Part shown: positions 29,330-42,090 of the stretch, one piece after another
Layout of the letters: every line of letters starts with the position of its first letter
Numbering within the stretch: position 1 is the stretch's first letter
Assembly: GCA_030998015.1 (NCBI GenBank)
Contig: JARWMV010000236.1
Span: 1,488,001 to 1,552,000 of the forward strand
Direction of reading: 5' to 3'
Origin: Ceratorhiza oryzae-sativae
Taxonomy: Eukaryota; Basidiomycota; Agaricomycetes; Cantharellales; Ceratobasidiaceae
Length of the DNA stretch: 64,000 nucleotides
Position numbers and translations under genes: made by a program
Notes under the pieces: model-generated
What the model saw: only the letters and a program-made list of their open reading frames with translations
What the model was told of the DNA's origin: nothing
Database searches by the model: none

Positions 29330-29345
29330 CACACACACACATACA
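29330..29345. repeat. Short CA microsatellite
   Basis: A CA dinucleotide run in non-coding DNA. Confidence 0.7.
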
Positions 29346-30818
29346 CCACCCGTTTTTCGTGAATCCGTCGCGCAGCGCCCACACACCCCCCTCGACGGCG
29401 CTCGCGGTCTCCTTTCTCCTGCACGCCGGCTCGGGATCGCTGGCAACGCATCCCATGTTTCAGTGGCCAGGTAACGTCAGCCTGAGTAACATCGACTGTA
29501 TTGCCCTCATAATCCGGGAGGCACAGACGCCAGCACCCGCGAGCCTATCTGACCTTAATCTGCGAACTAGACTAAACACACACAGAATCTCCTCTGGACG
29601 TGTCCGACCCGCGCCATTCCCACGGTTCATACGGGGTAACTCGCTTGGCCAAACACGCCTCACGAGGTCTCACAGACCGGTGACGACGCTGTCCCTGGCG
29701 TATTACTTGCTTCACCTGCTTCTTATCTCCGCCGTCTATGTCCCATCGACTCGTACCGCCCACCTGGGGTGTACCAAGGGAGCCGTACTTGGTGCCTTGG
29801 GAAACACTTCCTTGCTAAATCCAAGCTTCGATAGAACTCATATCCCCCGTCGGGCGCGTCAGGTCGTACCTCAGCCGGTCGTTCGTCGGCTCATGCGATC
29901 CTGGATACACCCACTCGGTTCCTGCGTAAGCTCCGTGCGTAATATACGGGCTTGGTCGCTGCAGCATGTGGTGTCCCAGGCGATCCCGGACGCGTGTGGC
30001 AGTGGTCGCTCGGCGAGAAGTTGGCATCCTACACAGCCGTCCGAAGCGCCGCGGCTCCCCGAGTCCATCTCAATAAAGCTGTACCTGGCATATGTCCCCG
30101 TAGCATATACACACTTCGTCACGAGCGGCTGAATGCGGTGGGCACGTAGATCTCGAGCAAACAAACAGTGTCTGCAACTCTATCAATCGCGCGGAACAAG
30201 ACGCGCACTAGGCCACGCCAGCTGCTCCCGCCTTCATCTCAATTAAGCTCTGCCTCTCTCGGCAGGTACATCCTTCATGAATGACCCCGTTCCTAGCCTG
30301 GCCTAGGCGCGCAAAAGCTGGGGGCGGAGCTGGCTCATTTGGCCAATGGAATGAGGCTCAACCCAACTGTGCCGGCCCGCGTCACTGGCGACCCATTTGG
30401 CAAAGCTAGAGCGCAATCCTTATCAACGACCACATGCACGCACGATGCGATGCCGAGTCCCATCGGACGGCCGCGGGGGCCACTCGCTTGGATGCGATTG
30501 GACCGGTCGCTCAGCGCGCAACTGCGCTGCTGCGATCCCAGGCCGACGCGTTGCAGGGTGGCATCTCGGCCGTTTATTCTCCTTTGCCGCCAGCGAGGAT
30601 AATGGGTCATCTGGGTCGGACTGTGCTCCATACTCGCATATGAGCCCGTTCGGCTAGCTTTGGCCCTTGGAAGTAAAGTGGAGTCTAGTCTGGGGTCCTC
30701 GGTCCTGTGATAATTCTGAAATGCTATCGATTTGCGGATCGGGATGAAAGAAACAAGTTAAACGTGCTTAATAGCATGTAGTCTAGTTCTTGGCGATACC
30801 CACAACACAGGGACCAGC

Positions 30819-31444
30819 TCATATAACGATTGCCTCGTTTGGGTTTGACACCTTCCGGGGCTCTCTGCAAGTCTCAGATCCCGGCATTGAATCGATTTCT
30901 CGGCCAATTAACCACATAGATTGACGATCCCGAGGTGCGTAGAACGCCACGACATGGAATGTCCCACCCACCGTTTGCTCAATCTCATCTCGGCCTGACA
31001 CCATATGGTGCTGTCGCGCCTGTCAGAAAAAAAGCCCCTCTCAGCGCTCGAGATACCTTTTCCGTTTCTGTTTTCGGATGGGGTTCGGCGCAGACCCTCG
31101 GCGCACGTACACGCTTGAATGATAGTGCCACTGCGATAGGTGCCACTCTCGCTTGGGACTCTCACACATCTTTTCATGCCTCTGCCGATCATCTCGAATG
31201 GCCTCTTTGAGCCACCAGGGATCTGCAACTGAGGGAGTTTGCTGCTGAAATCGCGGTTCGCGAACGCAACGCCCTGGATTCGAAACGGTCGGTTAGTATA
31301 TGACTTGTTTGTGAGTGTAGAGTCATGGAAATGGGTTCTTACTGCAATGGTACACTCTGCTTTGGTACCTTCGCCGTGCAGAACGGACCGACACAGTCGA
31401 CTAAGTGGTGATTTCGTAAGAGAGAGTGGATTATCGCCGGCCAT
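30819..31444 (-). pseudogene. Possible small or degraded gene, unknown family
   Basis: Not recognised. From an ATG at 31444, MAGDNPLSLTKSPLSRLC leads to a good-looking intron (GTAAGA donor, CTAAC branch, CAG acceptor, about 31342-31274). The frame then continues as GVAFANRDFSSKLPQLQIPG to 30908. Protein-like sequence also appears in the two other frames: VADPWWLKEAIRDDRQRHEK near 31220-31160, and TFHVVAFYAPRDRQSMWLIG near 30965-30910. This frame mixing suggests a decayed gene or unresolved introns and indels. Confidence 0.35.
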
Positions 31445-33004
31445 CGAACGAGCTCAGACATAGTGTATCATTGCTTGATTCCCGCTGGAATTTGTTGCCG
31501 GTTTAGTATTACAAAAGGCGCCCGTCGATGTACATTGAGTGTCGTTATCTATCATGATGTCGCACGGTGCGTCGAGAAATTGGCGAGAGGCGAGCTTATC
31601 GCACGTTCGACGATGAGCGGCGGTTTTACAGATGGGGATCTCGCCTTTGCATTGTGGTTTTTGAGAAGCCCAATGAACTATAGATTAATGAGGAATAGCA
31701 CCCAGTCGGCAAACAACCTAAAGTCTACTCTTACCGGAGGCCGGACATTCCTCTTTTAAACTACCATAGCATTTCATCCACTAGCATATTGTGAGCAGCC
31801 TGCAGAGCGAAAGTGGCGTGTGAAGTAGATTGCAGCTCACACCCTAGTTGCGGCATCCCCAGTGAATGCGTGACGATATGAGGTTTCGGAACGTTCGATA
31901 GAGCCAAGAGGTACATTTACTTTCTTGGTTTGGGAGGGGAGGGGAGATTCCCAAATATCCAGCGTTAGAATCTCAGGCAAATCACGCTATCCGGCTGTCT
32001 CAAACCCACCCAGATTCGATGGGGCCGGAAACAGCCAGCTCACTCTTCCAGGGTCGCATTGGTATTGGTATCGGCGCGCCGCAGGGACTGAAGATCCTGG
32101 CAGTGCCATCGCGGCCACCGTCTCGTCATCAATCTGAAGCCACATAATAATAGATTTTAAATTCCTTATGAAGGGAGTCATCCAACCATCGACAAGACCC
32201 CACGCAGTGAGCCACGGCGGGTAAGGGTGCAAGGAGGAGTCTTAACGTGGTGGCTCTCGCTGCAATCCAAGGCTGCTCGGCACAGTTCGACCTTTGTAGT
32301 CCATTACGAGCTTTGAACGAGGTCGCTGGAGCTTGATCATGTGGTGAACCGGTGCCCAAGGGAAAAATGAATAAATCGAGAATTCAAGGTGCCACAAAGG
32401 AAAGAAAAGTTGGTCCTAATACACTCCAAACTAAAGGACGCGGATAGAATAGAAGACAGGCAGGTCATTGATTATTGTCCTGGATTTTGCATAGTCTAGA
32501 ACTAGAACATCTCGTCGGGAAATAAGATCCCAGTCACCTCCAATATTGGTATAGGGAGCCGATGGGGAACAAGGCAGTGCGCGGAATCTACCAGGTTGGT
32601 CTCCAGTGAGAGCAGGCGGAATTATTAATCGTCCCGTAGGTTTCGACGGGACCTAACGTAGTTTTGTTCCGGCAAGCCCGTTATGCTGTTCCAGGTCAGT
32701 GGCTCCAATATTGTTTGCAGTGGTCACAGGGTCTACTAATAACCAAAACATAACCAGAACACAAGGGCATTTGGCGTCCTGAACCATGGCGAGCACGAGT
32801 GGTCTGCTATCGATGGCGGTCGTCGTGTTTTAGGCCAAATTAATGAGCAAAGCGACTGGCTGACTAATCTAGTCTCGTGACACTTGAACGCTCTACAAGC
32901 GTCCTTTTCGTCTCGAGTGCATCTGTTGCGCAATTACATCCAAGCTGGTTTTTCGCGTCTTGTGTCAGTACGAAACTTAGTCTGTGACACCAAAAAGATA
33001 TAAA

Positions 33005-36000
33005 ATGCCGGCATTCTCGCGACTCCAGTTGGCTCAAGCGCTCCTCGGTAGAGCGCGTTTATCATTTTATAACACAAAGTACTAACTACTGGCTAGAATA
33101 CGACAATGATGATCTGCCTCCCGAGGCTCCACGTCGCTCTGCCAAGGATAGCGCCATCTTTGCCCATCTGCGACGCGCGGGGGGTCCAGCTCGACCAACA
33201 ACAACTGTCTATTCAACAGCTGGCCCCCGGCGTAGCGGCGACTATCTTGGGGTCAAACTGCCCGTTGATGTTGAAGAAGACCCTGCGGGCACAGAATTTG
33301 GAACAGGGCTTCGCGGGAGCGTTGGGGCGCGTCGGTCCATCGACATCCGTACGGCACAAACCACGCGTAAATCCGTGGATGTACTCACGTCCGACTGGAC
33401 TGATAAACGCACCTCGAAAGTCGATACATCCGAACTAGGCTATCTGGGTACTCCTGATGAAGACGACGAGGGGCCTGAAGGGGGCATGGATCTTTCGTCT
33501 TGGGGTCTGGATAAAGTAAGTTCCTTTTACCATGCTTTCGGGGTTACTTAGAATACATAATTTCGGCAGTATGTTGTCAAACCAGGCCAAGAAAAGGAAT
33601 CATATAAATCGAGACAGAACACTGTTGACAAGCGTGCATCTGTGTTATCCCGTGCGCCATCCGACTTTTTACCCAATCCATTCGCCCGTACACCGACTCC
33701 CTCAGTTGGATTACATACACCTGGTGATACTATTTCCGGTCCCCCTAAGCGACCTACACACACGCATCGGCACAGTGATTTTGGGGCTGGTCACGCATTC
33801 TTGGATGCACAACGTTCCCAAGACGACTTGCAGCTCGAACGTGGTCCATCGCTAAAAGACCGCCGACGTTCGGTCGCAAACCCCCTTGATCTCGCCGAGT
33901 ATCGAGCCAATGGCCCTCATGTCCCGCTTGAGAAACGCAGGCAGTCGGTTGGCATTCTTCCTTCCGAGTCTATCCCATTCCCGTCTCCCGAGTCCCCTGT
34001 GCCGCTGTCGGGCAATAACGACCAAGACTTGCCAAATCCGTTTGCAGTATCGACACCTCCCCAGGAGCGATTGTCGCGTTTTGACCCCAAAGCTCAGCAA
34101 TCCCAGTCTCAGCTCGGCTTGTCTACTTCTCAGGGCGATGCTGCTAGTGTTCATACAGGAACTATGCGCGAGGGCACTGTGCCCATGCGAACCTACTCAA
34201 ATGCGTCAATGGGGTCCCGCGCACTTTTGGATGACTTCAAAGATGATGGCGCCTCATACATGGCGGGAAGGCCAACAGATGCTCCGCCCGAAATCAAACC
34301 ATTGTCTCGCTTGGAGTTAATGAGGCCCAAAGTCCTCGTTATGCCTAGCCCCCTTCAGGGGTCGGAGCCGCGGCCGCGTACGACCATCGGACGCGCGGGT
34401 TTTATGCTCTCTTCCGACGGTACCCCGCTTCCCCCCGGCGCACAGTCAGGCGCCCGTCCTGGAGCCCGTCCCCTGATAGGTACCGGGCCATCGCGTTCGG
34501 CTCAGACATTGTCCGTAATGGGTAGTGGGTTTACTCCCAACCCACGAGCTACCATGTCGTTGTCTCAGCTCACTTTCCGGAACAATTTGATGGTAGATGG
34601 TGCGCGCGATGTGGCATACAGTGATATTGACGGGCAGCTGCGACGCGCTGCAACCGAAGGTGAACAAGTTCAGCAATATTGGGACGAGATCGATGCGGAA
34701 ACGGAAGCGCCACAGCCAGAACGACCGGCGGGGAGGCTGTACGGTCGTAGCTTGATGGATGACTTGCAAGACAGGAAGGCCGAAATTCACGGGCGTCAAA
34801 GGTGTGCTTTCTCCATATTCGTTAGGTTCTAGCATTAATTTCACTTTGAAACCAGAGTGTTTCGTGGAGACAACCGACCAGCTATGATGGAGCGTGGGCA
34901 AATCCGTAGACAGAGTACCTTGATTGATTCGGCCGCACTCCAGTCCCGCCCAGTTACAACTCTGCTTCCACATGGTCCAGTTACATCTGGTGTGGACCAA
35001 CACCCGAATGCGAACCGTGCATCCACGTTCCAGCCCCTGCTCAACTTTGATTCAAATACCCAAAGCCGGGCGGCCAATAGCAAATCTGTCTTTGGTGTGG
35101 ATACCGTCTGGGAACGCGAAATGGCGAAATTAAAGGAGATGCAGGAACAACAGAAACTCGAGGATGAAGCTCAGCAGGCACGCGAAGATGAGAAACGAAG
35201 GCGCAAAGGCAAGGGGAAAAAGGGAAAAGGCAAGGAAGAACCACCGGCGTCCCCAACCGGGCCAGCGGACGCGGCATCGTCTCCCGTGGCCCCCGACCTC
35301 AACCGGATGAGTTCGGTCCCGCCAACTTTACCAACGATCGTACCACTTCACGAACAAGGTCCACCCCCTGCATCCCCCGGTAAAAGCGAGACTAGCCTAC
35401 CAGCCGCTAATCGCCGAAGGAGTGTTGCGACACTTGACGCAGGGGGTTGGTTTGCCGGATCCTCCGATGGGGAAGAAGAGCTGGAGGAGAAACGTGATTC
35501 GCGGCCGAGGATAGCACCAGCTTCCGGGGGAAGAGACGACGACTCAGATGATGATGTTCCGCTCACACAGATTAAAGTCCACGCGCCGGTATCTGACGAC
35601 GATGAAGACGCACCGCTATCGAGTCTCGTCAAGCCTAAAGAAACGGTTCTACCCGGCTTGAGTTCGGGGTTGAATCTAGACCTTGCCGCTTCTTTGGGTC
35701 TAACGTCTGAGCTCATTCCATCCAAGAACCCCAAGGCAGACGATAGCGATGATGATGAGGTCCCGCTTGCCATTCGACGGCAGTCGATCATGCCACAGGC
35801 TACCACTAATAAACCTCCTGCAGACGACGACGACGACGACGATGAAAAACCTCTTGGACTCCGTCTTAGCCAGGCACCCAACGCAGCGCAGCAACGGCGA
35901 CAGGCAGAATATCAACAGATGATGATGATGCAGCAACAACAGCAGATCATGATGCAGCAGCAAGCTATGCGAGCATCCATGGCATTCGGGGGTTCAACAC

Positions 36001-36143
36001 TTTCATTTCAACCACATCTTGGCGGACCGGGCTCAGTGCATTCATTCGGTGCCCAGATATTTGGCGGGCCGCTGCCAGTCCCGGACCCAAAGCTTTCTCG
36101 AGTCGACCAATGGAGGCGTGGGGTCGAGGGAGGCGAAGCCTAG
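33005..36143 (+). CDS. Large disordered acidic protein with DDxxPL repeats, function unknown
   Basis: Not a recognised family. A short first exon (MPAFSRLQLAQALLE) joins YDNDDLPPEAPRRSAKDSAI, and the frame continues with two more introns for about 960 residues. It is Ser/Pro/Arg-rich with repeated basic-Ser patches (RRRSVANP, KRRQSVGI, NRRRSVATL, IRRQSTL). A charged helical segment (VWEREMAKLKEMQEQQKLED) leads into a Lys-rich stretch. Four copies of an acidic box followed by PL come next (DDDVPL, DEDAPL, DDEVPL, DDEKPL). A Met/Gln tract (QMMMMQQQQQIMMQQQ) precedes a short tail ending in VDQWRRGVEGGEA. The RRxS sites look like basophilic-kinase targets. A scaffold or signalling role is a guess. 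Confidence 0.8.
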
Positions 36144-38563
36144 CACGGTGCCTTGTTCCACTGCATATAGACGAAGAATCATACCAGCCTATCAAACCTC
36201 TACCGCATACGTCAACGTTCCATCTTTCCCGACATGGGAGCTTGGGTGCCTTTTAGTTTTTTCGTACGTCTCAGTTCGGCCATCGATTCTCGTAAACATA
36301 ATTCTTCTAGATTCCATATAGCTCATTTCGTCAGTTAACATAACGCTGTCACTAGCTGCTTTCTGTTTGTCTCGCACACATATACTCAAATAAGCCAGAT
36401 AATATCACGCTTTAGCTAACACTCCAGTTCGCAAGCTTTTGCTCACCTACACAAGCCTCCGTACTGTTGGAGTAGACTCTAGTACGAAAAAAATGCTGAC
36501 CCACTTGTTTCCACGATGCAAACAAACTCTAAAGGCAAGAAGTCGACCCCAGGTCATGTAAATTGCCAAGCGTGTGGAACCAAATAACGATCCCTGAGAA
36601 ACCATGGGGCTAGTTCCTCCAACCGACAGCTCTCATACCAGTAGAACCATTTGTCTCCAGATGCAACAAAAATTTTGGGGTTGAGTCGGTCAACTCTCCC
36701 CCTTGTGAAATCCGACAATGACACGACAGTCATGAGGGTGGTGATCTTTCGATAGGATCCAGAGTATTCAGCCGCTAAAACCCATTCCGGTTAGGCCGAT
36801 ATTGCCGCCGTCGAATAGGCAATTTGGTCTTCGTGCAACGTTGCGTAATTTATTTGAGCGAAATTTTTTCCGGGTTCACTTAGAGAGAACTAGGTTTATG
36901 TCCGACGACCCTACCAAGCACTCTAATCTCCAAAGGCCGCAAAATACCGATTTTTAATCCATTCAATCGGATAATATACTACTGGTTTTATAGCATTTCA
37001 CACTAGTATTGTGAACAGCTCATAGGGGTAAAGGAGCGGCCGCTCGTTATGGGAACCACGTGATCCTCTCTCAATCATAAAACTGTTTACATAAAATGCA
37101 CACCATTGACGATAACTCTATTTCCTACAAGTATGCTCGCGAAGGTGAGCCTTAAGACTCCGATTTTAAAGCGGTTAATGACCCAAAGTGACCCTTGGTC
37201 CATCAAGATAATTATATGAAAAGTGGGGAATAGGGGTCTTTTACTAAATGTTTGTCAAATAGGAGTAGCCGTCATTCTATGAGAAAGCCAGGACGTTGAC
37301 TAAATAAGACAAGAATGGAGTTTTTGGTGAAAGGAGCGTGGATAGCAACCGAGAATCGATTCCAAGAACTGTGGAAAGTTTGCACGCTGGGTCCCCCTGC
37401 TGACCAATGCCTATCTAAATATTTATCACGGAACCTAGCTCAGCATACCAGAGTGTATCGCTCGATACCTCATCACCAAGCAAGGACGTTTTGATTATCT
37501 GTGGCGTTAGTGATGTTGGAGTTTTTCAGCCGCTCGAGAAGCTCGATGGAGGAAAGTAGCTCCATAGAATCGCAACAGGAACATCTCAACAAGTATCTAA
37601 TTATGAGTAGTTACGAGATCCGTGTCAAGCTAGTACAAAGCTAAAAACTTATTGAAGGTCACAGTTTGTGTTTGTCAATACGAGTCCAGGCCGAGAAAGG
37701 GGATCTCAGTTCGTTGAGTAGGGTTAGCTTCACGACCGAGGTGGACTAACCTATTACGTTATTTCATGGCTAATACCGACTATATGCGCTGCATATATCG
37801 AAGGAGTGGGGCTTATAATAGGGCGTGCACTTCTACAGAGAACCAACTGAGGAATGTCTTGGTACTCCGAACAGAATATCGGAGGAAGAACAGGAGGTGC
37901 CAAGTGCGGGTCCTCAGCAAAGCCGATTCATGGAAGGACTGTTAGATTTGTGGCGCAAAAATATAGAGAGCAAACCACAGTACTCGAATAGGGGAGGCTG
38001 GTCGAATTCATGTCTGATAGCCGAGTATACCTCCGGGGTCGGGAGAAGCAGAGCCGGGTATTTGTTGGTGGTCATTGGTTGAATGCTTTGCAATATTAGA
38101 TCAACTGTGTGTTCGGTTAGTATAAGGTATTCGGTTGATGCAGAGCACATAGGAAAGCGAATCGATTTGGCGGGCTACGGTTACATTCACTTGCCCAGAG
38201 ACCGCTAGATTGTTAGTAAAATTTGCCCCAAAGTATGATAGTTTCCAAAACCTGAAAAGCTCTGATTCTCCAAATACCAAAAAGAATTGCTATAAAATAT
38301 TCTAGACAAGTAAGGGGTGCTAAAGCTATGCACAGACGAAGGGAGCACGGAGTCGTCGAAGGGCTCCTTAACTTAAAAATAAAGTAAAATTAAACTGGCG
38401 GAAATGGGGGTCCGAGGCGGGCGTCTCGAAGCTATGGCTTAGAAAAGCAGTATTAAAGTTCGCTTGCGTTTGAGGCTGAGGTATTAATTATTGGAGGCGC
38501 GTAGTCACGTGAATAACGAATGAATTAGGGGAGGACGCTGGCCTTGGTGATGTCCGTCCTATA
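36144..38563. other. 2.4-kb AT-richer intergenic region
   Basis: No supported gene. It is visibly richer in A+T than its neighbours, with GAGCGGCCGCTC, a 12-bp palindrome, at 37034-37045. A short frame at 37825-38082 has no recognisable features. The stretch could be decayed transposon sequence, but no reverse-transcriptase, transposase or terminal repeats were found. Confidence 0.5.
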
Positions 38564-41368
38564 ATGAGCAACGACAGAGTCGGTAACGAAAACAACACGG
38601 ATACTGGGGATGACGGAAAGGAGCTGCCAACATACCAGGCACTTGCGGCGCGTGAGGGAGGTCCAAATTCGAGGTGAGTTGCGCAAAACCGGCCGAGACG
38701 GCGCGGCTGAATGGTGCGGCTGGCGGTAGGTTCGGACGTTGGCAAGCTTGGGTAGAGAAGCGGTAAATCTTTCGAACAGATGTCTGAAGTCAGGCTGAAA
38801 GTATCAAAGCGCAGCTGAGCGTTATGCAGATAATCCGCAGAGGACCCGCCAGAATACAGGATGGGGGCCAACGGTATGTCCTCTTAAGGCGAGGAATATC
38901 TAACTTATGCGTACTAGGTTGAGACACCAGAGGTACCACAACCCCCGGCATATTCGGCGCCCTCTGAACAGCTGCCAGTGGCAGCACAAGCTCCACCACC
39001 TGTAACGCGACCCATTGCCCGTTGTCTTTCCGTCGTTCACTTTGGTTCTCGATTCATTCCTCATTCACACATCCCCGTTGAAGCGCTTTTGCCTCTTGGC
39101 TCAGGTGACCGATTTATTTTGCTGGGGACCCAGCGCGGTCTTAGCGTTCTAGATATTATGCCATCATTGCATGGCGCTCAATCAGTACCAGTGCCTGCTC
39201 GGGCTCTTGAAGAAGCAGCACCGCACGACGTTTGGACGGGAGAAGGTGTCTGGCAGCTCGCCATGCTTGAAACTCAGGATTCGGGCGGTTCGAGTCCACA
39301 AGGCACGGTGCTAGCGCTTGTGGGCGCCGAGGTGAACGAAAATACGATTGACCGAAAAGGAATGGAGCCTGTGCGCACAATCCGAATGTACAACTTGGCT
39401 TCTTTAACTAGCCTTGTTAAATGGTGTGTAACCAGAAAGGTAGGTTAGGTTGAAGTTGAAGAACCGCCTTATTCCTCACGCTTTTGTTGGTAGGATGCCC
39501 ATCCTATAGACCTTCGCAAACCTCTTGGTCTGAATCCAGTCCAACCCTCTGTGACTCTAAAGAAACACCGTCCCGCATCTAGTAGTGTGTTTAGCAACTT
39601 CAAAGCAATGTTCATTGATCCTCAATCGCCACAGCCCCATATCCAACCTTATGATATTTCTGCCGTGTCCTCCCCTGTAACGGGCTCAACACGATCTCCT
39701 AGTCTCGTCCAGTCTTCTAATCCAAGGAACGGTTCGCTGGCTGCTCGTACTCCCCCGGATGTCGCCGCCTCGGATACTCCTGGCGATTGGGATATTATCG
39801 ACGACCTGCCGCTACGCTGGGCAACTGACTACGTGAGCTTATCAAGACCAGGAACTAAGCTCGCAGGCTCGTCCGTTTTATTTTTTGAACTCTGGCGTGA
39901 CTCGTCTGGTGGAACTGGAGGCCCGCGAACTTACTTGGCGGTTGCAACACGTCAATGCATTTTCCTTTATGAGTCTGCTCCTGGAGAACGTGCATTCCGT
40001 ATAGTCAAGGTTAGAGTTCTGGGTCGTCTACGGAGCATTGTCATAATGTCATTTATTACCCTCTGCAGGAGTTTTATACACCATTACCTGCACAAAGCAT
40101 TCGATTTGTCCAGCAGACGTCTTCTCCAGCAGATGCCGTGTCACGTTCGTTCTCAGTTCTACCTCCACGCACCCCACCGTCTCATATCCATGGTCATCAC
40201 GCAATGCTTCCCACTCTCAAGCCCAACGCGCTCGTCGATCGTCAGATTCGTCGCGAGGACCACAATCCGCACTTTTTGTTACGTTTGCGAAGAAAGCGGG
40301 GCTTATCCGACTGGGGACGCAGCGGTTGGGGAGGTGGAACTATGGGACGACGACCATGGCACTATTGGATCAATGGGAATGGGAGTCGGCAGACGATCTG
40401 TTGAATCGCTGTCAAACAGCGGATTCGGCGTGGAGAGGGAGAAGGGCACGTGGATCCCTCTCGAGACCTGCGAAATACCACAGCAGCCTGCCTTAAATGA
40501 TCCTCACGAGCCGCTATCTCCATGGGTTGGGGGGCCAGTATCGCCATACCCTAGCTCACCCGCTTCAGTGAACCCATCTACTACATCTTGGTCTACCGCA
40601 CCATCAGCCTACCCCCTGCTCAATTCTGGCTTACCTCGTCCACATATCAATACCGATGCAAATAGATACTCACCGTCTCAATCATCTGGTCCATCTACTG
40701 CACCTCCTCATACCGCGTCTTCCCCACCAACCCCGAGCACGCTTACAGCTAGCCCTTTATATCCTACTCGGGTTGCATTATTGACTCGCGGAAGGAGAAC
40801 AGATGTAGTCGCCTTACCCCTGCGAACACCTATCGGTTCACGCCCTCCACTGTGTACTATCCTATGGATGACCCCTCCAACTAAGGTCGCCCCCAGGGTG
40901 GTCACCCCAGCTCCCCTTGGATCTAATGAAGCGGCTGAGTCCCAAGATCCATATCTTCAAATCATCGCATTCCTGAAAGAAGGGGTAGATGTGGCCGAGA
41001 TTCCATTCTCGGCACTGAGACTAGACAAGCCAGCATCGTGGGAGAAGGGGAAAGGAAAAGCAAGCACAGGATTAACTGAAGAAGTTAGGCTGGTAAAGGT
41101 GGACGTAGGCGGTCCCGCTGGTTACCTCGCTTCGGGCGGACGATGGCATCTATTCGGCAACGGTAGCACTGAGATGAATAATGAAGGAACTGCTAGGCCA
41201 GGGGCACGAGAAGGAGGGCTGCAGCGCGCCGATTCAGCCTGGTCGATCTCGAGCTGGGACTCGAGTATGCAGGAGCATCAACACGAGAAGGAGAAGCAGC
41301 GTAAAGCTGAGGAAGGGTGCTATGCGTGGGTACGCCGAGGTCATAGGGTGCGCGTCTCTTTCGCTTGA
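38564..41368 (+). CDS. CNH-domain protein with LPxY/PPxY motifs
   Basis: A large protein with a citron-homology (CNH) beta-propeller. Exon 1 (MSNDRVGNENNTDTGD) carries LPTY. Small exons give FGRWQAWVEKR and ERYADNPQRTRQNTG. The next exon has PPAY, then PIARCLSVVHFGSRFIPHSH and GDRFILLGTQRGLSVLDIMP. CNH signatures follow: TYLAVATRQCIFLYES and VKEFYTPLPAQSIRFVQQ, then ALFVTFAKKAGLIRLGDAAV. A Ser/Pro-rich insert (40530-40740) precedes RVALLTRGRRTDVVALPLRT and a C-terminal YAWVRRG. Two single-base losses (about 40221-40225 and 40313-40317) break the CNH part. The last exon is uncertain: the stop at 41366 could be skipped by an intron to about 41390. PPxY/LPxY suggest binding to Rsp5/NEDD4-type ligases (inference). 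Confidence 0.75.
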
Positions 41369-42090
41369 TGTTTCAGCATGATTTTTTAGGTTATTGGAGC
41401 TCGTCGAGGGCCAATAGGGTTGGAGCGCTTTGGAGCCACTAATCTGTGATATCCTCGGCGTGGCAATTGCAAGACTGACAATATCCGTTTGCTTGATTTA
41501 GGATTTCTACGTCGTTTGGATTGGAGGAGGGATGGAAGATGACCCGGCACACGCTAACGGGTCACATTTGGATGACTAGGTTTGGTTTGGCTGCCTTGTT
41601 CCACGCCAGGGCTCATTCAGAATGTTGCGAAGTCGGAGATTACTGTTCATCCTGGTCTCTGCTTTTAGGGCTATAAGATTGGCTTTCCTGAAGTTTAACG
41701 TATCACGTTGACGTGCATATGCAATAGTATTCATGCTCCAGATTGACTGTGTTTCTCCCTGACAACCTGAAGTCCTTTAGGCATTCATTATTTGGCCTTT
41801 GTTGGCACCTTAGATGAACGCGAAGCACGACAATGTCAGATAATCAATCCAGTGGCATCAATCAAGAGTCAAATATGAGAGGCGTAAAGACATCGCCGGC
41901 GAAATAATAAACAAAATAGTACAAGGATAGAGGCAGGCGTGAACGAAATAGGCGTAAAGTGAATCAAGCATTGACAAGCAGCCGGTGGTAAACGAGACAA
42001 CATTGAGGCAGGTGTGATACATGGGGCAGAGTGACGAGTATACATAATGTCAAGATGACAGTGATAAACGGACCGGAACTGGAAAAACGC
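41369..42090. other. Convergent intergenic region
   Basis: 720 bp between two stop codons; 3' UTR-like sequence and no supported gene. Confidence 0.5.

Larger units (their letters stand above)
28891..33004. other. 4.1-kb gene-poor region
   Basis: No gene of known family. The first 600 bp is GC- and C-rich and likely promoter/5' UTR of the GATA gene; a 375-codon plus-strand frame (29005-30132) there shows no protein-like composition and is not called. A possible broken gene lies at 30819-31444. A small stem (GTCCCGT at 32631-32637 with ACGGGAC at 32646-32652) is present. No terminal repeats, transposase or reverse transcriptase were seen. Confidence 0.5.

Noticed and set aside
29005..30132. 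375-codon open frame on the plus strand
   Set aside because: Rich in Arg, Pro, His and Ser from GC-rich DNA, no domain, overlaps other long frames on both strands upstream of the GATA gene; looks like chance.
31463..31759. 98-codon plus-strand frame
   Set aside because: Composition unremarkable, no motif, no neighbouring exons.
37825..38082. 85-codon frame in the AT-rich gap
   Set aside because: No recognisable features; overlapped by an equal-sized antisense frame.
36144..38563. Possible LTR retrotransposon
   Set aside because: No reverse transcriptase, primer-binding site or terminal direct repeats could be found by eye.
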